A stretch of 64,000 nt of DNA. Origin: Corynebacterium sp. ACRPH. GTDB taxonomy: Bacteria > Actinomycetota > Actinomycetes > Mycobacteriales > Mycobacteriaceae. Both the position numbers and the translations under genes were made by a program. Shown here piece by piece: positions 18,852 through 27,481 of this stretch. The first letter of the stretch is position 1, and each line of letters begins with the position of its first letter. The notes beneath the pieces are model-generated. The model worked only from the letters and a program-made list of their open reading frames with translations, searched no databases and was not told the DNA's origin. Location: assembly GCF_022347285.1 (NCBI RefSeq), contig NZ_JAKRND010000012.1:19604-83603 (forward strand), given 5' to 3'.

Positions 18852-19169
18852 ATGCCCAGAAAGTATTCCGCCGAATTCAAGGAGAAGGCGATCCATCAAG
18901 TCCTAGAGATGGTCCGTCTGGAGTCTTGCTCACGGCAACGTGCATACGAGGTAGTCGGAGAGCTCCTTGGCGTGTCCCATCACACGTTGCGCGCCTGGTA
19001 CCGTGACAGCGTCGCCCATGAGCAGGCCGCTCCAACAGGTGGCGAAACCATGGAAGAAGAGCTCAAACGGCTACGCCGGGAAAACCGCGAGCTGAAACGA
19101 GCCAACGGAAACCTCAAGACTGCCTCGGCTTTTTTCGCGGCGGAACTCGACCGCCCCACGACCAGATGA
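18852..19169 (+). CDS. IS3-family transposase OrfA
   Basis: The 105-residue OrfA has an N-terminal helix-turn-helix for binding the IS ends (YSAEFKEKAIHQVLEMV, then LGVSHHTLRAWYRD). A leucine-zipper-like helix follows (EEELKRLRRENRELKRANGN). Close to the end the codons GCT TTT TTC contain T TTT TTC at 19130-19136, a classic -1 slippery heptamer. The -1 frame stays open into orfB, so a fused OrfAB transposase can be made. Confidence 0.9.
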   Translation: MPRKYSAEFKEKAIHQVLEMVRLESCSRQRAYEVVGELLGVSHHTLRAWYRDSVAHEQAAPTGGETMEEELKRLRRENRELKRANGNLKTASAFFAAELDRPTTR

Positions 19170-20074
19170 TCTCCTACATCGACGAGTACAAGGAGCAATG
19201 TGGGGTCGAGGCCATCTGCCGTGTTCTGAAACAAGCAGACCGTGGATTCATCACCTCCCGCGGCTACCGTAAAGCCACCACCCGCGCCCCGAGCGCCAGA
19301 GCCTTAAGCGATAGCCTGCTTATCCCAGAGATTCAGCGCGTCCATGCGGAAAACTTCTCGGTCTACGGCATCCGCAAGATGTGGCACGCCATGAACCGTG
19401 AGGGCTTTCATATCGGCCGCGACAAGACCGCACGCCTGATGAAACTTGCAGGTGTGTCTGGTCGACGACGTGGACGCACCCCGGTCACCACGATCAGCCC
19501 TAAAGTGCCGGATCATCGTCCGGATCTTGTGCAGCGAAACTTCCGGGCAACAGCACCCGGGCGACTTTGGGTCGCCGACATTACCTATGTTCGCACCCTG
19601 TCAGGATTCGCGTACACCGCGTTTGTCATTGACGTCTACAGCCGCAAAATAGTCGGTGTTGCCACCCGCTCTACGATGCGCACCGATGCGCTGCCGATGG
19701 AGGCACTGGAACATGCATTAACGACTGCCGGTCGAATCCACGGCGACCAGCTAATACACCACAGTGACCGGGGAAGTCAGTACGTATCACTGAAGTGCTC
19801 CACCGCTTTGGCCGAAGCCGAGATCCGGCCGAGTGTCGGCACGGTCGGAGATTCCTATGACAACGCGCTGGCCGAGACTGTTAACGGTCTCTACAAGGCT
19901 GAACTTATCCATCCTCAAGGCCCATGGACATCAGTAGGCGAAGTCGAGCTAGCCACCTTGCGGTGGGTGCACTGGTGGAACACCAAACGTCTTCACGAAG
20001 CGTTGGATTACGCCACCCCACAAGAAGTAGAAACCGAGTACTATCTCACCGAGCCCATCAACACAGGGCCGTAA
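19166..20074 (+). CDS. IS3-family transposase OrfB (DDE integrase core)
   Basis: OrfB (302 residues) carries the catalytic domain that cuts and joins the element ends. The DDE residues are in WVADITYV, IHHSDRGSQYVS and YDNALAETVNGLYK. An HTH_21-type region (NFSVYGIRKMWHAMNREG) precedes them. Its ATG overlaps the end of orfA (ATGA), so it could be made alone by coupling or as a fusion by -1 slippage at 19130-19136. The frame looks intact and the element could be active. Confidence 0.92.
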   Translation: MISYIDEYKEQCGVEAICRVLKQADRGFITSRGYRKATTRAPSARALSDSLLIPEIQRVHAENFSVYGIRKMWHAMNREGFHIGRDKTARLMKLAGVSGRRRGRTPVTTISPKVPDHRPDLVQRNFRATAPGRLWVADITYVRTLSGFAYTAFVIDVYSRKIVGVATRSTMRTDALPMEALEHALTTAGRIHGDQLIHHSDRGSQYVSLKCSTALAEAEIRPSVGTVGDSYDNALAETVNGLYKAELIHPQGPWTSVGEVELATLRWVHWWNTKRLHEALDYATPQEVETEYYLTEPINTGP

Positions 20075-20104
20075 AAGAAGCGGAACTAAACCCAGGACGC
20101 TTCA

Positions 20105-20516
20105 GTTCTGCAGGATCATCGGCTAATGATTTCTCGAGTGCTGCTCGGGTGGGCATGCAAGTGTGCTCTTTGCGTTCTCTTTTCGACATCAAACCCCATT
20201 CTCCCTCTTCACGGTGGCGTTGTGCCCAGGAATAGACACTCATCTTTGAGCGCAGCTCGCATTCCACAGCGATGTCAGCTGGCCTCCAGCCAGCGTGGAA
20301 GAGCTCAACAGCGCGAAGCTTGACCTCAAACGGGTAGCGAGTCAGTGTTTTTGACTGTTTGCGGGGTCGACCAGGTTTGGCGGGTTCACGCAACCATTTG
20401 TACAGCGTCCATCGCCCTGAATAACCAAGTTCACGGACGGTCTTGGTCACCGATTGAGTGCGCTTGTAAACCTGCAGAGCTATGCGTCGCTGCTCCTTGG
20501 TGTATAAGCGGTTCAT
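20105..20516 (-). pseudogene. Truncated IS3-family transposase OrfA
   Basis: From the ATG at 20516 (GGAGG 8 bases upstream) this encodes MNRLYTKEQRRIALQVYKRT with two helix-turn-helix units (second: YPFEVKLRAVELFHAGWRPA), as in the IS150-like branch of IS3. After ALEKSLADDPAEL the frame runs into the end of the neighbouring IS at 20104. The rest of orfA, all of orfB and the distal end are missing from this place. Confidence 0.7.
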
Positions 20517-20593
20517 GATGGAATCCTCCAAGATTCCGTCCGCATCCCCTTCTGACCTTTAACCCTTAACCCCCGAGAAGTCACCTCAGAAAC

Positions 20594-20621
20594 AAAACTG
20601 CCCCGCCATCAGGCGGGGCAA
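20594..20621 (-). terminator. Terminator of tRNA-Ala
   Basis: GCCCCGCC (20600-20607) and GGCGGGGC (20612-20619) form a perfect 8-bp stem with an ATCA loop. On the minus strand GGCGGGGC is followed by AGTTTTGTTT. It lies 24 bases past the 3' end of the tRNA. Confidence 0.8.
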
Positions 20622-20643
20622 GTTTCGATTTTCTCATCTTATG

Positions 20644-20716
20644 TGGAGCTAACGGGACTCGAACCCGTGACCCCCACACTGCCAGTGTGGTGCGCTACCA
20701 GCTGCGCCATAGCCCC
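20644..20716 (-). tRNA. tRNA-Ala (anticodon GGC)
   Basis: On the minus strand the acceptor GGGGCTA pairs with TAGCTCC (one G-T), followed by discriminator A. The D arm is GCGC-AGCTGGTA-GCGC. The anticodon stem CCACA/TGTGG encloses loop CTGGCAG, giving GGC, which reads GCC alanine codons. The T arm is ACGGG-TTCGAGT-CCCGT. CCA is not encoded. It is 73 bases long. It lies 128 bases from the broken transposase, so island 1 ends close to a tRNA gene. Confidence 0.96.
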
Positions 20717-20834
20717 GTTGCTCTTCAAGCGAACGGATCTAAAGCTACAACACTGGAATTGAGTTCTCCAAATCGCCAGGTGGCAGTGGGGTAACGCGCG
20801 GGCGTAAGCCCCGCACATCCACCCTGCGTGGGCG

Positions 20835-21581
20835 CTACTTACCTTCCAGCGCGACCGGAACCCAGGAGCTCAGGGTCTGGTCCGGGTTGGACGGCGGGTC
20901 GAAGCGCTTGCCGTCCTTGTACAGCAGCGGCGAGGAAACGTCACCCTCGCGCTTCTCGACCTCCTTGTCGTTCTTCTGAGCGACCTTCACGCCGTCTTCC
21001 TTCACGGACTCGTTGCGGATCTTTTCGACCACATCTTCATTCACACCGATCTTGTCGGCCGCGTTGGCCAGGTCGTCCCAGCCCCACTGGCGGGTAACGG
21101 TGGACTGCTCTTCCATCATCAAGCGGTGGATATTCCAGAAGGCATTCACGTCGCCAGCCTTAGCCACGGCCCACGCCACGGATGCGCCACGGGTGGACGG
21201 GCCGGACTCATCGCCCCGGTCCAGGAAGTTCAGGAAGCGGAACTTCACCTTCACCTTGCCGTCTTCCAGCGCACTCTTCAGATCTCCGCTGGATGCGGAT
21301 TCCAGCTGTGCACAGTAGTGACAGCTGAAGTCCTCGAAGACCTCGACGGTCGGCACGTCGTCGCCGGCGTTCTCCGACTCCAGCGTGACAGCGCTTTCGT
21401 CGGTCGTCATCTTCACATCCACCTTGTCATCCGGCAGGGTGATGTTATCGACCTTGTGCTGCTGGTTGTTGTACACAATGAAACCGATGGCTACGGCTGC
21501 GATAACGAGGATCGCAATGATTCCCCACAGGAAGCCATTGCCCCCTTTAGAAGAGTTAGGGGCCTTGATCTTCTGGCTCAC
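20835..21581 (-). CDS. Membrane-anchored DsbA-like thiol oxidoreductase
   Basis: This 248-residue protein has one N-terminal transmembrane helix (about residues 17-36) and then an extracytoplasmic thioredoxin-like domain. The active site CHYC is at residues 87-90 in the context VFEDFSCHYC. The downstream helix-rich insert and cis-Pro-like region (VSSPLLYKDGKRF) fit the DsbA/thioredoxin_4 family. It should put disulfides into exported proteins and be re-oxidised by the VKOR-type protein at 13861-14430. The start is GTG with AAAGGA upstream. Confidence 0.88.
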   Translation of the reverse strand: MSQKIKAPNSSKGGNGFLWGIIAILVIAAVAIGFIVYNNQQHKVDNITLPDDKVDVKMTTDESAVTLESENAGDDVPTVEVFEDFSCHYCAQLESASSGDLKSALEDGKVKVKFRFLNFLDRGDESGPSTRGASVAWAVAKAGDVNAFWNIHRLMMEEQSTVTRQWGWDDLANAADKIGVNEDVVEKIRNESVKEDGVKVAQKNDKEVEKREGDVSSPLLYKDGKRFDPPSNPDQTLSSWVPVALEGK

Positions 21582-21696
21582 TGAGCGTTCCTTTCAAGAT
21601 GATGACGTGTCTACTGGGCATGAGGGTATCGCAGTTTTCTGGCAATACCCTGAATCGACCCCGTGATTTTACGCATACCTGCAGGGAACCGCGAAG

Positions 21697-23352
21697 TTAT
21701 CCCAGCACGCCATCGACGACGACCTGCGCCTCTTCCAGCACCTTGTCCAGGTGCTCGGCGCCGTTGAAGGACTCCGCGTAAATCTTGTACTTGTCCTCCG
21801 TGCCGCTCGGGCGGGCAGCGAACCAGGCGTTTTCGGTGGTCACCTTCACACCACCGATGGCCGCGCCGTTGCCCGGCGCCTCGGTCAGGATTGCCTCGAT
21901 CTTCTCCCCTGCCAGTTCGGTGGCCTCCACGTCGCTGGCGCTGAGCTTCTTCAGGCGCTCCTTCTGCTCACGGTTCGCCGGCGCATCGATGCGCTTATAC
22001 TGCGGTGCGCCCAGCTCCTCAGCTAGCTCCTTGTAGCGCTCGGACGGGCTCTTGCCGGTCGTTGCCTTGATTTCGGACGCCAACAGGTCAGCGATAATAC
22101 CGTCCTTATCGGTAGACCAGACCTGTCCGTTGCGGCGGAGGAAGGAAGCACCTGCCGATTCTTCTCCACCAAAGCCCACGGATCCGTTGACCAGCCCCGG
22201 CACGAACCACTTGAACCCAACCGGAACTTCCATCAGCTTGCGCCCCATGCGGGCCACCACGCGGTCGATCATGGAGGAGCTGACCAGGGTCTTACCCACG
22301 GCGGCATCCTGTGGCCAGTTCTCGCGGTGGCTAAAGAGGTACTCGATAGCGACGGCGAGGTAGTGGTTCGGATTCATCAGGCCTGCGTCTGGGGTGACGA
22401 TTCCATGGCGGTCGGAATCGGCGTCATTACCAGTAGCGATGTCATAGGAAGCCGTACCGGCGCCTGCGACCGCATCGACCAGAGAGGCCATCGCGGACGG
22501 CGAGGAGCAATCCATGCGGATCTTGCCGTCGGAGTCCAAGGTCATGAACCCGAAGGCCGGGTCGATGGTGGGGTTAACGACCGTGAGGTCCAGGCCGTGC
22601 ACGTCGGCGATGCGCTCCCAGTAGGCAACAGAGGCGCCACCCATCGGGTCGGCGCCGATGCGCACGCCCGCGTTGCGGATGGCCTCAATGTCGATGACCT
22701 CCGGCAGGGCAGCAACGTAATTGCCCAGGAAGTTGTGGCTTTCCACCAGCTCGGCAGAAGTGGAGCGCTGTACGCCGGTCAGGCCCGCATCCAGGTACTC
22801 GTTGGCGCGGCGGGCAATCCAGCTGGTGGCATCGGTATCCGCCGGACCGCCGGTCGGCGGGTTGTACTTAAAGCCACCATCGCGTGGCGGGTTGTGGGAG
22901 GGGGTGACGACGATGCCGTCGGCGCGGCCAGCGTCGGTGCCCTCAGGGCCGCCGGGCAGCTGCTTGTTGTACTCCAGGATGGCGAAGCTGACCGACGGGG
23001 TGGGCACGAAGCCACGCTCCTGGTCCACTTTCACGGTCACCTGGTTACCGGCCAGAACCTCCAGCGCGGTGGCTTCGGCGGGCTCGGACAGGGCGTGGGG
23101 GTCGCGGCCGATGAAAATCGGGCCGTTGATCCCCTGCTCGCGGCGGTAGTCAACGATGGCCTGGGTGGTTGCCAGGATGTGCGGCTCGTTGAAGGCACCG
23201 TCGAAGGCACTGCCGCGGTGGCCGGAGGTGCCGAAGCTCACGCGCTGGCCCGGATCAGCCAGGTTCGGGACCGTGGCGGAGTATGCCTCCAGCAGGGCGG
23301 GAATGTCGGTGAGGTCGTCGGGGGTGGCGGGCTGGCCAGCACGTGGGTGCAT
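21697..23352 (-). CDS. pgm: Phosphoglucomutase (alpha-D-glucose specific)
   Basis: Pgm interconverts glucose 1-phosphate and glucose 6-phosphate, linking glycolysis to glycogen, trehalose and cell-wall sugar nucleotides. The 551-residue protein starts its core with SFGTSGHRGSAFDGAFNE. The phosphoserine loop TPSHNPPRDGGFKYNPPTGG is at about residue 150. The metal-binding loop TGNDADSDRHG and the sugar-binding GGEESAGASFLRR follow. The C-terminal phosphate loop is ARPSGTEDKYKIY. All parts are intact. AAGGA precedes the ATG at 23352. Confidence 0.96.
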   Translation of the reverse strand: MHPRAGQPATPDDLTDIPALLEAYSATVPNLADPGQRVSFGTSGHRGSAFDGAFNEPHILATTQAIVDYRREQGINGPIFIGRDPHALSEPAEATALEVLAGNQVTVKVDQERGFVPTPSVSFAILEYNKQLPGGPEGTDAGRADGIVVTPSHNPPRDGGFKYNPPTGGPADTDATSWIARRANEYLDAGLTGVQRSTSAELVESHNFLGNYVAALPEVIDIEAIRNAGVRIGADPMGGASVAYWERIADVHGLDLTVVNPTIDPAFGFMTLDSDGKIRMDCSSPSAMASLVDAVAGAGTASYDIATGNDADSDRHGIVTPDAGLMNPNHYLAVAIEYLFSHRENWPQDAAVGKTLVSSSMIDRVVARMGRKLMEVPVGFKWFVPGLVNGSVGFGGEESAGASFLRRNGQVWSTDKDGIIADLLASEIKATTGKSPSERYKELAEELGAPQYKRIDAPANREQKERLKKLSASDVEATELAGEKIEAILTEAPGNGAAIGGVKVTTENAWFAARPSGTEDKYKIYAESFNGAEHLDKVLEEAQVVVDGVLG

Positions 23353-23569
23353 AATGATTCCTTCGGTCGGTGCCTGAAAGCATTTTCTTGCTACTCACCA
23401 TTTATCGTGCCCGATTCCGGCGGGTTTTTCAGCGCTCTCCCCGCGCTCTTCTACCCCGCCCCCGCGCTTGTCGCCACTCCTCGCCGCTGCCCGGCATTTG
23501 TAAACAGCCCCAGCGAATTTGTCTAAACCCTTCTTCCACACTTCTTTACAGGCGTAACCTCTGTAGTCC

Positions 23570-25015
23570 ATGCAAGACGTTTCCTTCGCCGAATCCCTCC
23601 AGAACACCCTGGACAAGATCGACCAGTTCATCTGGAGCCAGTGGCTCCTGATCCCATTACTGCTGCTCACCGGCCTATGGCTAACGATCCGCCTGGGTGG
23701 CGTGCAGTTCCGCAAACTGTTCGTAGCCCTGCGCCACGGGCTTATCGACAGGAACGACGAGGGTGGCGAAGGCGATATCACTCAGTATCAGGCGCTCACC
23801 ACTGCACTGGCCGCAACTGTCGGCGTGGGCAACATTGTGGGTGTGGCAACCGCCATCTCCATCGGTGGCCCCGGCGCGCTGTTCTGGATGTGGATCACCG
23901 GCTTGGTGGGTATGGCCTCTAAGTACTCGGAGGCTTTCCTGGGTGTACGCTTCCGCGTGGCCGACTCGAAAGGCAATGTCTCCGGCGGTCCGCAGCGCTA
24001 TCTTTCGGGAGGCATTCCGGGTGGGCTGGGCACGTTCCTAGCGTGGTTCTTCACCATCGCAGCCATCATCGCCTCCTTCGGCATCGGCAACCTGACGCAG
24101 GGTAATGCCGTAGCTGCGGGCCTGGAGGACACCTTCGACGTCAGCCCCACCGTCACCGGCGCGGTAATGTTCGTGCTGATCGGAGCGGTTCTCCTCGGCG
24201 GCATTAGCTCCATCGGCAGGGTGACCTCGGCCTTTGTTCCGCTGATGATTCTTATCTACATCGGCGGCGGCATCGTAGTGCTGGCTTTGCACGCAGGCGA
24301 CATCCCGAATGCTCTGGGGCTTATCTTTAATGACGCCTTCACGGGGACCTCTGCCACCGGTGGATTCGTAGGCTCCGGCATCATGCTGGCCATGCAGATG
24401 GGTGTGGCCCGCGGCATTTTCTCCAACGAGTCCGGCATGGGATCAGCCGCAATTGCAGCGGCCGCCGCGAAGACCACTCACCCTGTGCGCCAGGGCTTGG
24501 TCTCTATGACTCAGACGTTTATCGACACGATCATCGTGGTGACCATGACCGGCCTGGTGATCATCACCACCGGCGTGTGGGATACAGGCGAGGATAATGC
24601 GGCCAACATGACGGCTCAGGCCTTTAGCAAGGGCATCGGCTCGGAGTGGGGTGGCACCATCGTCTCCCTCTCCATCGTGTTCTTCGCTTTCTCCACGATC
24701 CTGGGATGGTCCTACTATGGCGAGCGAAACGCGGAGCGTGCCTTTGGCCCCTGGGCTTCCCTGCCCTACCGCATGCTGTTTACGTGTGTGGTTTTCGTCG
24801 GTGCCACCACGGAGATCGGCCTGGCCTGGACCTTCGCGGACATTGCCAACGGCCTGATGGCGCTGCCGAACCTGGTGGGCATGCTGATTCTCTCCGGGCT
24901 CATCGCCCGGGAGACGAAGGCCTACCTGGACTTCGACCCGACCCTGCGGGCGCGCCCGGAGGATGTGGAGAAGTTCCTGGTGGAAACCAAGAACCCCTGG
25001 CGCAGCGCGCTGTAA
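23570..25015 (+). CDS. Amino acid carrier protein, alanine/glycine:cation symporter (AGCS) family
   Basis: This 481-residue inner-membrane transporter probably takes up alanine or glycine with sodium ions. There are about ten hydrophobic segments. Family signatures are ALTTALAATVGVGNIVGVAT and GGPGALFWMWITGLVGMASK near the N-terminus, then GVARGIFSNESGMGSAAIAA and the ILGWSYYGERNAE segment. Length and motif order are normal. The ATG at 23570 has no clear ribosome-binding site. It is a single gene. Confidence 0.93.
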   Translation: MQDVSFAESLQNTLDKIDQFIWSQWLLIPLLLLTGLWLTIRLGGVQFRKLFVALRHGLIDRNDEGGEGDITQYQALTTALAATVGVGNIVGVATAISIGGPGALFWMWITGLVGMASKYSEAFLGVRFRVADSKGNVSGGPQRYLSGGIPGGLGTFLAWFFTIAAIIASFGIGNLTQGNAVAAGLEDTFDVSPTVTGAVMFVLIGAVLLGGISSIGRVTSAFVPLMILIYIGGGIVVLALHAGDIPNALGLIFNDAFTGTSATGGFVGSGIMLAMQMGVARGIFSNESGMGSAAIAAAAAKTTHPVRQGLVSMTQTFIDTIIVVTMTGLVIITTGVWDTGEDNAANMTAQAFSKGIGSEWGGTIVSLSIVFFAFSTILGWSYYGERNAERAFGPWASLPYRMLFTCVVFVGATTEIGLAWTFADIANGLMALPNLVGMLILSGLIARETKAYLDFDPTLRARPEDVEKFLVETKNPWRSAL

Positions 25016-25037
25016 CCAGCGGGTTATAACGCCGCCT

Positions 25038-25634
25038 CTAGTTGGCGCAGTTGAATTCCACGGATAGGGCGATCGTACGGTTCGAATCGTCCTCCACTGG
25101 GGTTCCTTCGACGACATAGTTGTCGCCTTGGCGCTTCACCGTGGCCGAGGCGGCATGGTCGTCATCGATCTCATATTCGACACCCTTGTATTCGAAGTCC
25201 AGGGACTCTAGGGCTGGCTGATCGGTGTAAATATCGATGTCCAGCTCATCACGATCGTCGTCATCCTTGCCGAAATCGGCCTCTAGCACTTCGCGTCCGT
25301 CGTCCTCATCCAGTTCGCAACGCACCGGGGAGAACAGCTTGGTATCCACTTCCTTGCCATCGACGGTGATCCTGTGGAGCTTGCTGCCCGAATCCTGTTG
25401 CGCGGGAGCTTCTTGAGAAGCTCGGGATTGTTCCGCCTCCTCTGGGGCAGAAGATTCCTCAGCACTCTCCTTCACCGTGGACGTGACGGTTTCCTTCTCT
25501 GCGGCGCCATCATTCGAATCTTCAGACGAACAGGCGGCTGCCGAGACTCCCAGTGCGCATGCCACTGCTACTGCGGCACTGCGACGAGCAATTTGCGAAC
25601 TAACAATTTTCTTAGCAGGTCGTAAATTTCTCAT
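25038..25634 (-). CDS. Secreted lipoprotein, unknown function
   Basis: From the ATG at 25634 the 198-residue protein has a basic N-terminus (RNLRPAKK, then ARR), a hydrophobic stretch and a lipobox-like VSAAAC with the modifiable cysteine at residue 35. A Ser/Glu/Ala-rich linker of about 50 residues follows. The C-terminal domain (from about residue 90) contains KLFSPVRCELDEDDG and ends SVEFNCAN. The two cysteines could pair. The domain resembles small mycobacterial and corynebacterial lipoproteins of unknown role. The open frame extends eight codons upstream; the shorter start is favoured by the signal peptide. Confidence 0.8.
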   Translation of the reverse strand: MRNLRPAKKIVSSQIARRSAAVAVACALGVSAAACSSEDSNDGAAEKETVTSTVKESAEESSAPEEAEQSRASQEAPAQQDSGSKLHRITVDGKEVDTKLFSPVRCELDEDDGREVLEADFGKDDDDRDELDIDIYTDQPALESLDFEYKGVEYEIDDDHAASATVKRQGDNYVVEGTPVEDDSNRTIALSVEFNCAN

Positions 25635-25708
25635 AATCGCCACGCTATCAAAAATCAATTAAGCAAAACCCCTCACAGGGTTTAGTGATCTGGATTACAG
25701 TCGCGAGC

Positions 25709-27382
25709 ATGACTTTCGCATCGCAGCACGGCCTAAACGCTCCACTCACTCCTCTGCGCTTCTTGCAACGCTCCGCACAGGTTCACCCCAACAAAATCGC
25801 CGCAGTCGACGGGCCACGGCGCATCACCTTCGCAGAGTTCAACGAAGACGCCCAAGCCTTCGCCCACGCGCTGATCGCCGACCAGGTGGCCGAGGGCGAC
25901 CGCGTGGGCATCCTCGCCTCCAATAGCTACGAGGCTCTGCTCGCTCAGTTCGCCGTGCCGCTGGCGAATGCGGTGACGGTGCCGATCAACACCCGCCTTG
26001 CACCTAAGGAAGTCAACTACATCCTCGACCACTCCTCCATCGACGTCCTCGTCGGCGAGAAGGAACTGATCGACCCCATCCTCGCCAGCGGCGAACGAGA
26101 CCTGCGCCGAGCCGTGTACATCGCCGACAAGGAAGGCGTAGAGCCCCCGGTTGAAAACGGGGCAACTGACGCGCAGGGGGCGTCACTAGTAACAACATTT
26201 AGCGACTACTTGGCCGCGCACCGCGACGAAGAGCCACTGCCCTACCGGGTGCACGATGAGAACGAGACCATCGCGATCAACTACACTTCCGGAACCACCG
26301 GAAAGCCGAAGGGCGTGATCTACACCCACCGCGGCGCATACCTGAACGCGCTGGGGCAGGCGCACACGCAGCACTTTAGCCACGACACTGTGTACCTGTG
26401 GACGCTGCCGATGTTCCACTGCTCCGGCTGGTGCACAGGCTGGGCGGCGATGGCCGTCAGCGCAACCCAGGTGGCGCTACGCGCGGTGCGTGGCCCGGAG
26501 ATGTGGGAGCTGATCCGCACCGAGGGCGTGACCGCCATGTGCGGCGCCCCGGCTGTGCTGAACACCCTGGTAGATGACGAAAACAAGCGCCGTGTGACGA
26601 ACCTGCGTGTCACCACCGCGGGCGCGCCACCGAGCCCGACGACCATCACCCGCTGCGAGAACATCGGCGTGGAGGTCACCCACGTGTACGGCCTGACCGA
26701 AAGCTACGGGCCCTTCACCGTCTGCGAATCGCAGCCCGAATGGGCGGACATGACGGTCCGCCGCCGCGCGATTTTGAAGGCGCGCCAGGGCGTGGCGTCC
26801 ATCACCAACGAAGACGTCCGCGTAATCCAGCCGACCGAACACCTAGACGAAGCGCTGGTGGACGTGCCCGCCGACGGCGCGACACTGGGCGAGATCGTCC
26901 TGACCGGCAACGGCATTATGGCTGGATATTTCAAGGACGAGGAAGCCACCGCGCACGCCTTCCGCGGCGGCTGGTTCCACACCGGAGACCTCGGAGTAAT
27001 GCACCCCAACGGCTACATCCAGCTGATGGATCGCGCGAAGGACGTGGTGGTTTCCGGCGGCGAAAACATCTCCACCATCGAGGTCGAGCAGGCCGTTATC
27101 AGCCACCCCGACATCTCCGACTGTGCGGTCATCGGCGTGCCGGACGAGAAGTGGGGCGAGCGCCCGCGCGCCTACGTGACCCTGCGCCCGGAGGCTCGCG
27201 GCGGAGACGAATCCGCTTTGGAAGAAGCCGTGATCGCCTACTGCCGCGCGCACATCGCCGGCTACAAGGTGCCGCGAGACGTGCGCATTCTCGACGAGCT
27301 GCCTCGCACCTCCACGGGCAAGGTCCGCAAGAATGAACTGCGAGAGGAAGCGTGGGCGGGCCACGAGCAGAGGATCAACTAG
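25709..27382 (+). CDS. AMP-forming acyl-CoA synthetase (FadD/AlkK-like)
   Basis: This 557-residue adenylate-forming enzyme activates a fatty or other acid to its CoA thioester. The ATP-binding motif YTSGTTGKPKGV is at about residue 192. Also present are MFHCSGWCTGW, the adenine-site motif YGLTESYGPFT near 327, WFHTGDLGV near 422, KDVVVSGGENISTIEVE, and the catalytic lysine motif TSTGKVRKNEL near 533. The GWCTGW/GLTESYG type is close to medium-chain acyl-CoA synthetases such as AlkK. I use the ATG at 25709 rather than an upstream GTG at 25685. Substrate not determined. A GGGCGTCANTA motif lies inside the gene at 26178. Confidence 0.9.
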   Translation: MTFASQHGLNAPLTPLRFLQRSAQVHPNKIAAVDGPRRITFAEFNEDAQAFAHALIADQVAEGDRVGILASNSYEALLAQFAVPLANAVTVPINTRLAPKEVNYILDHSSIDVLVGEKELIDPILASGERDLRRAVYIADKEGVEPPVENGATDAQGASLVTTFSDYLAAHRDEEPLPYRVHDENETIAINYTSGTTGKPKGVIYTHRGAYLNALGQAHTQHFSHDTVYLWTLPMFHCSGWCTGWAAMAVSATQVALRAVRGPEMWELIRTEGVTAMCGAPAVLNTLVDDENKRRVTNLRVTTAGAPPSPTTITRCENIGVEVTHVYGLTESYGPFTVCESQPEWADMTVRRRAILKARQGVASITNEDVRVIQPTEHLDEALVDVPADGATLGEIVLTGNGIMAGYFKDEEATAHAFRGGWFHTGDLGVMHPNGYIQLMDRAKDVVVSGGENISTIEVEQAVISHPDISDCAVIGVPDEKWGERPRAYVTLRPEARGGDESALEEAVIAYCRAHIAGYKVPRDVRILDELPRTSTGKVRKNELREEAWAGHEQRIN

Positions 27383-27481
27383 GCACGGCCGTAGCCGTTA
27401 ACCCACTATTCGCCCGGCCTTTCCCTACCCGCTGCTTTTAGTCCGGTTGCTGGTCACGCACACCTTTTACCCTTTGCCTTC

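Larger units (their letters stand above)
18802..20104 (+). mobile_element. Complete IS3-family insertion sequence
   Basis: This 1,303-bp element is bounded by perfect 23-bp inverted repeats at 18802-18824 (starting TGAAGCGTCC) and 20082-20104 (ending GGACGCTTCA). It contains overlapping orfA and orfB with a -1 slippery site. No target duplication is visible (ACT on the left, GTT on the right). Two different broken genes flank it, so a deletion or recombination next to the element is likely. A related end starts the decayed element at 46682. Confidence 0.9.

Noticed and set aside
22327..23526. A 399-codon plus-strand frame opposite pgm
   Set aside because: Shadow of pgm; no ribosome-binding site and no recognisable motif.
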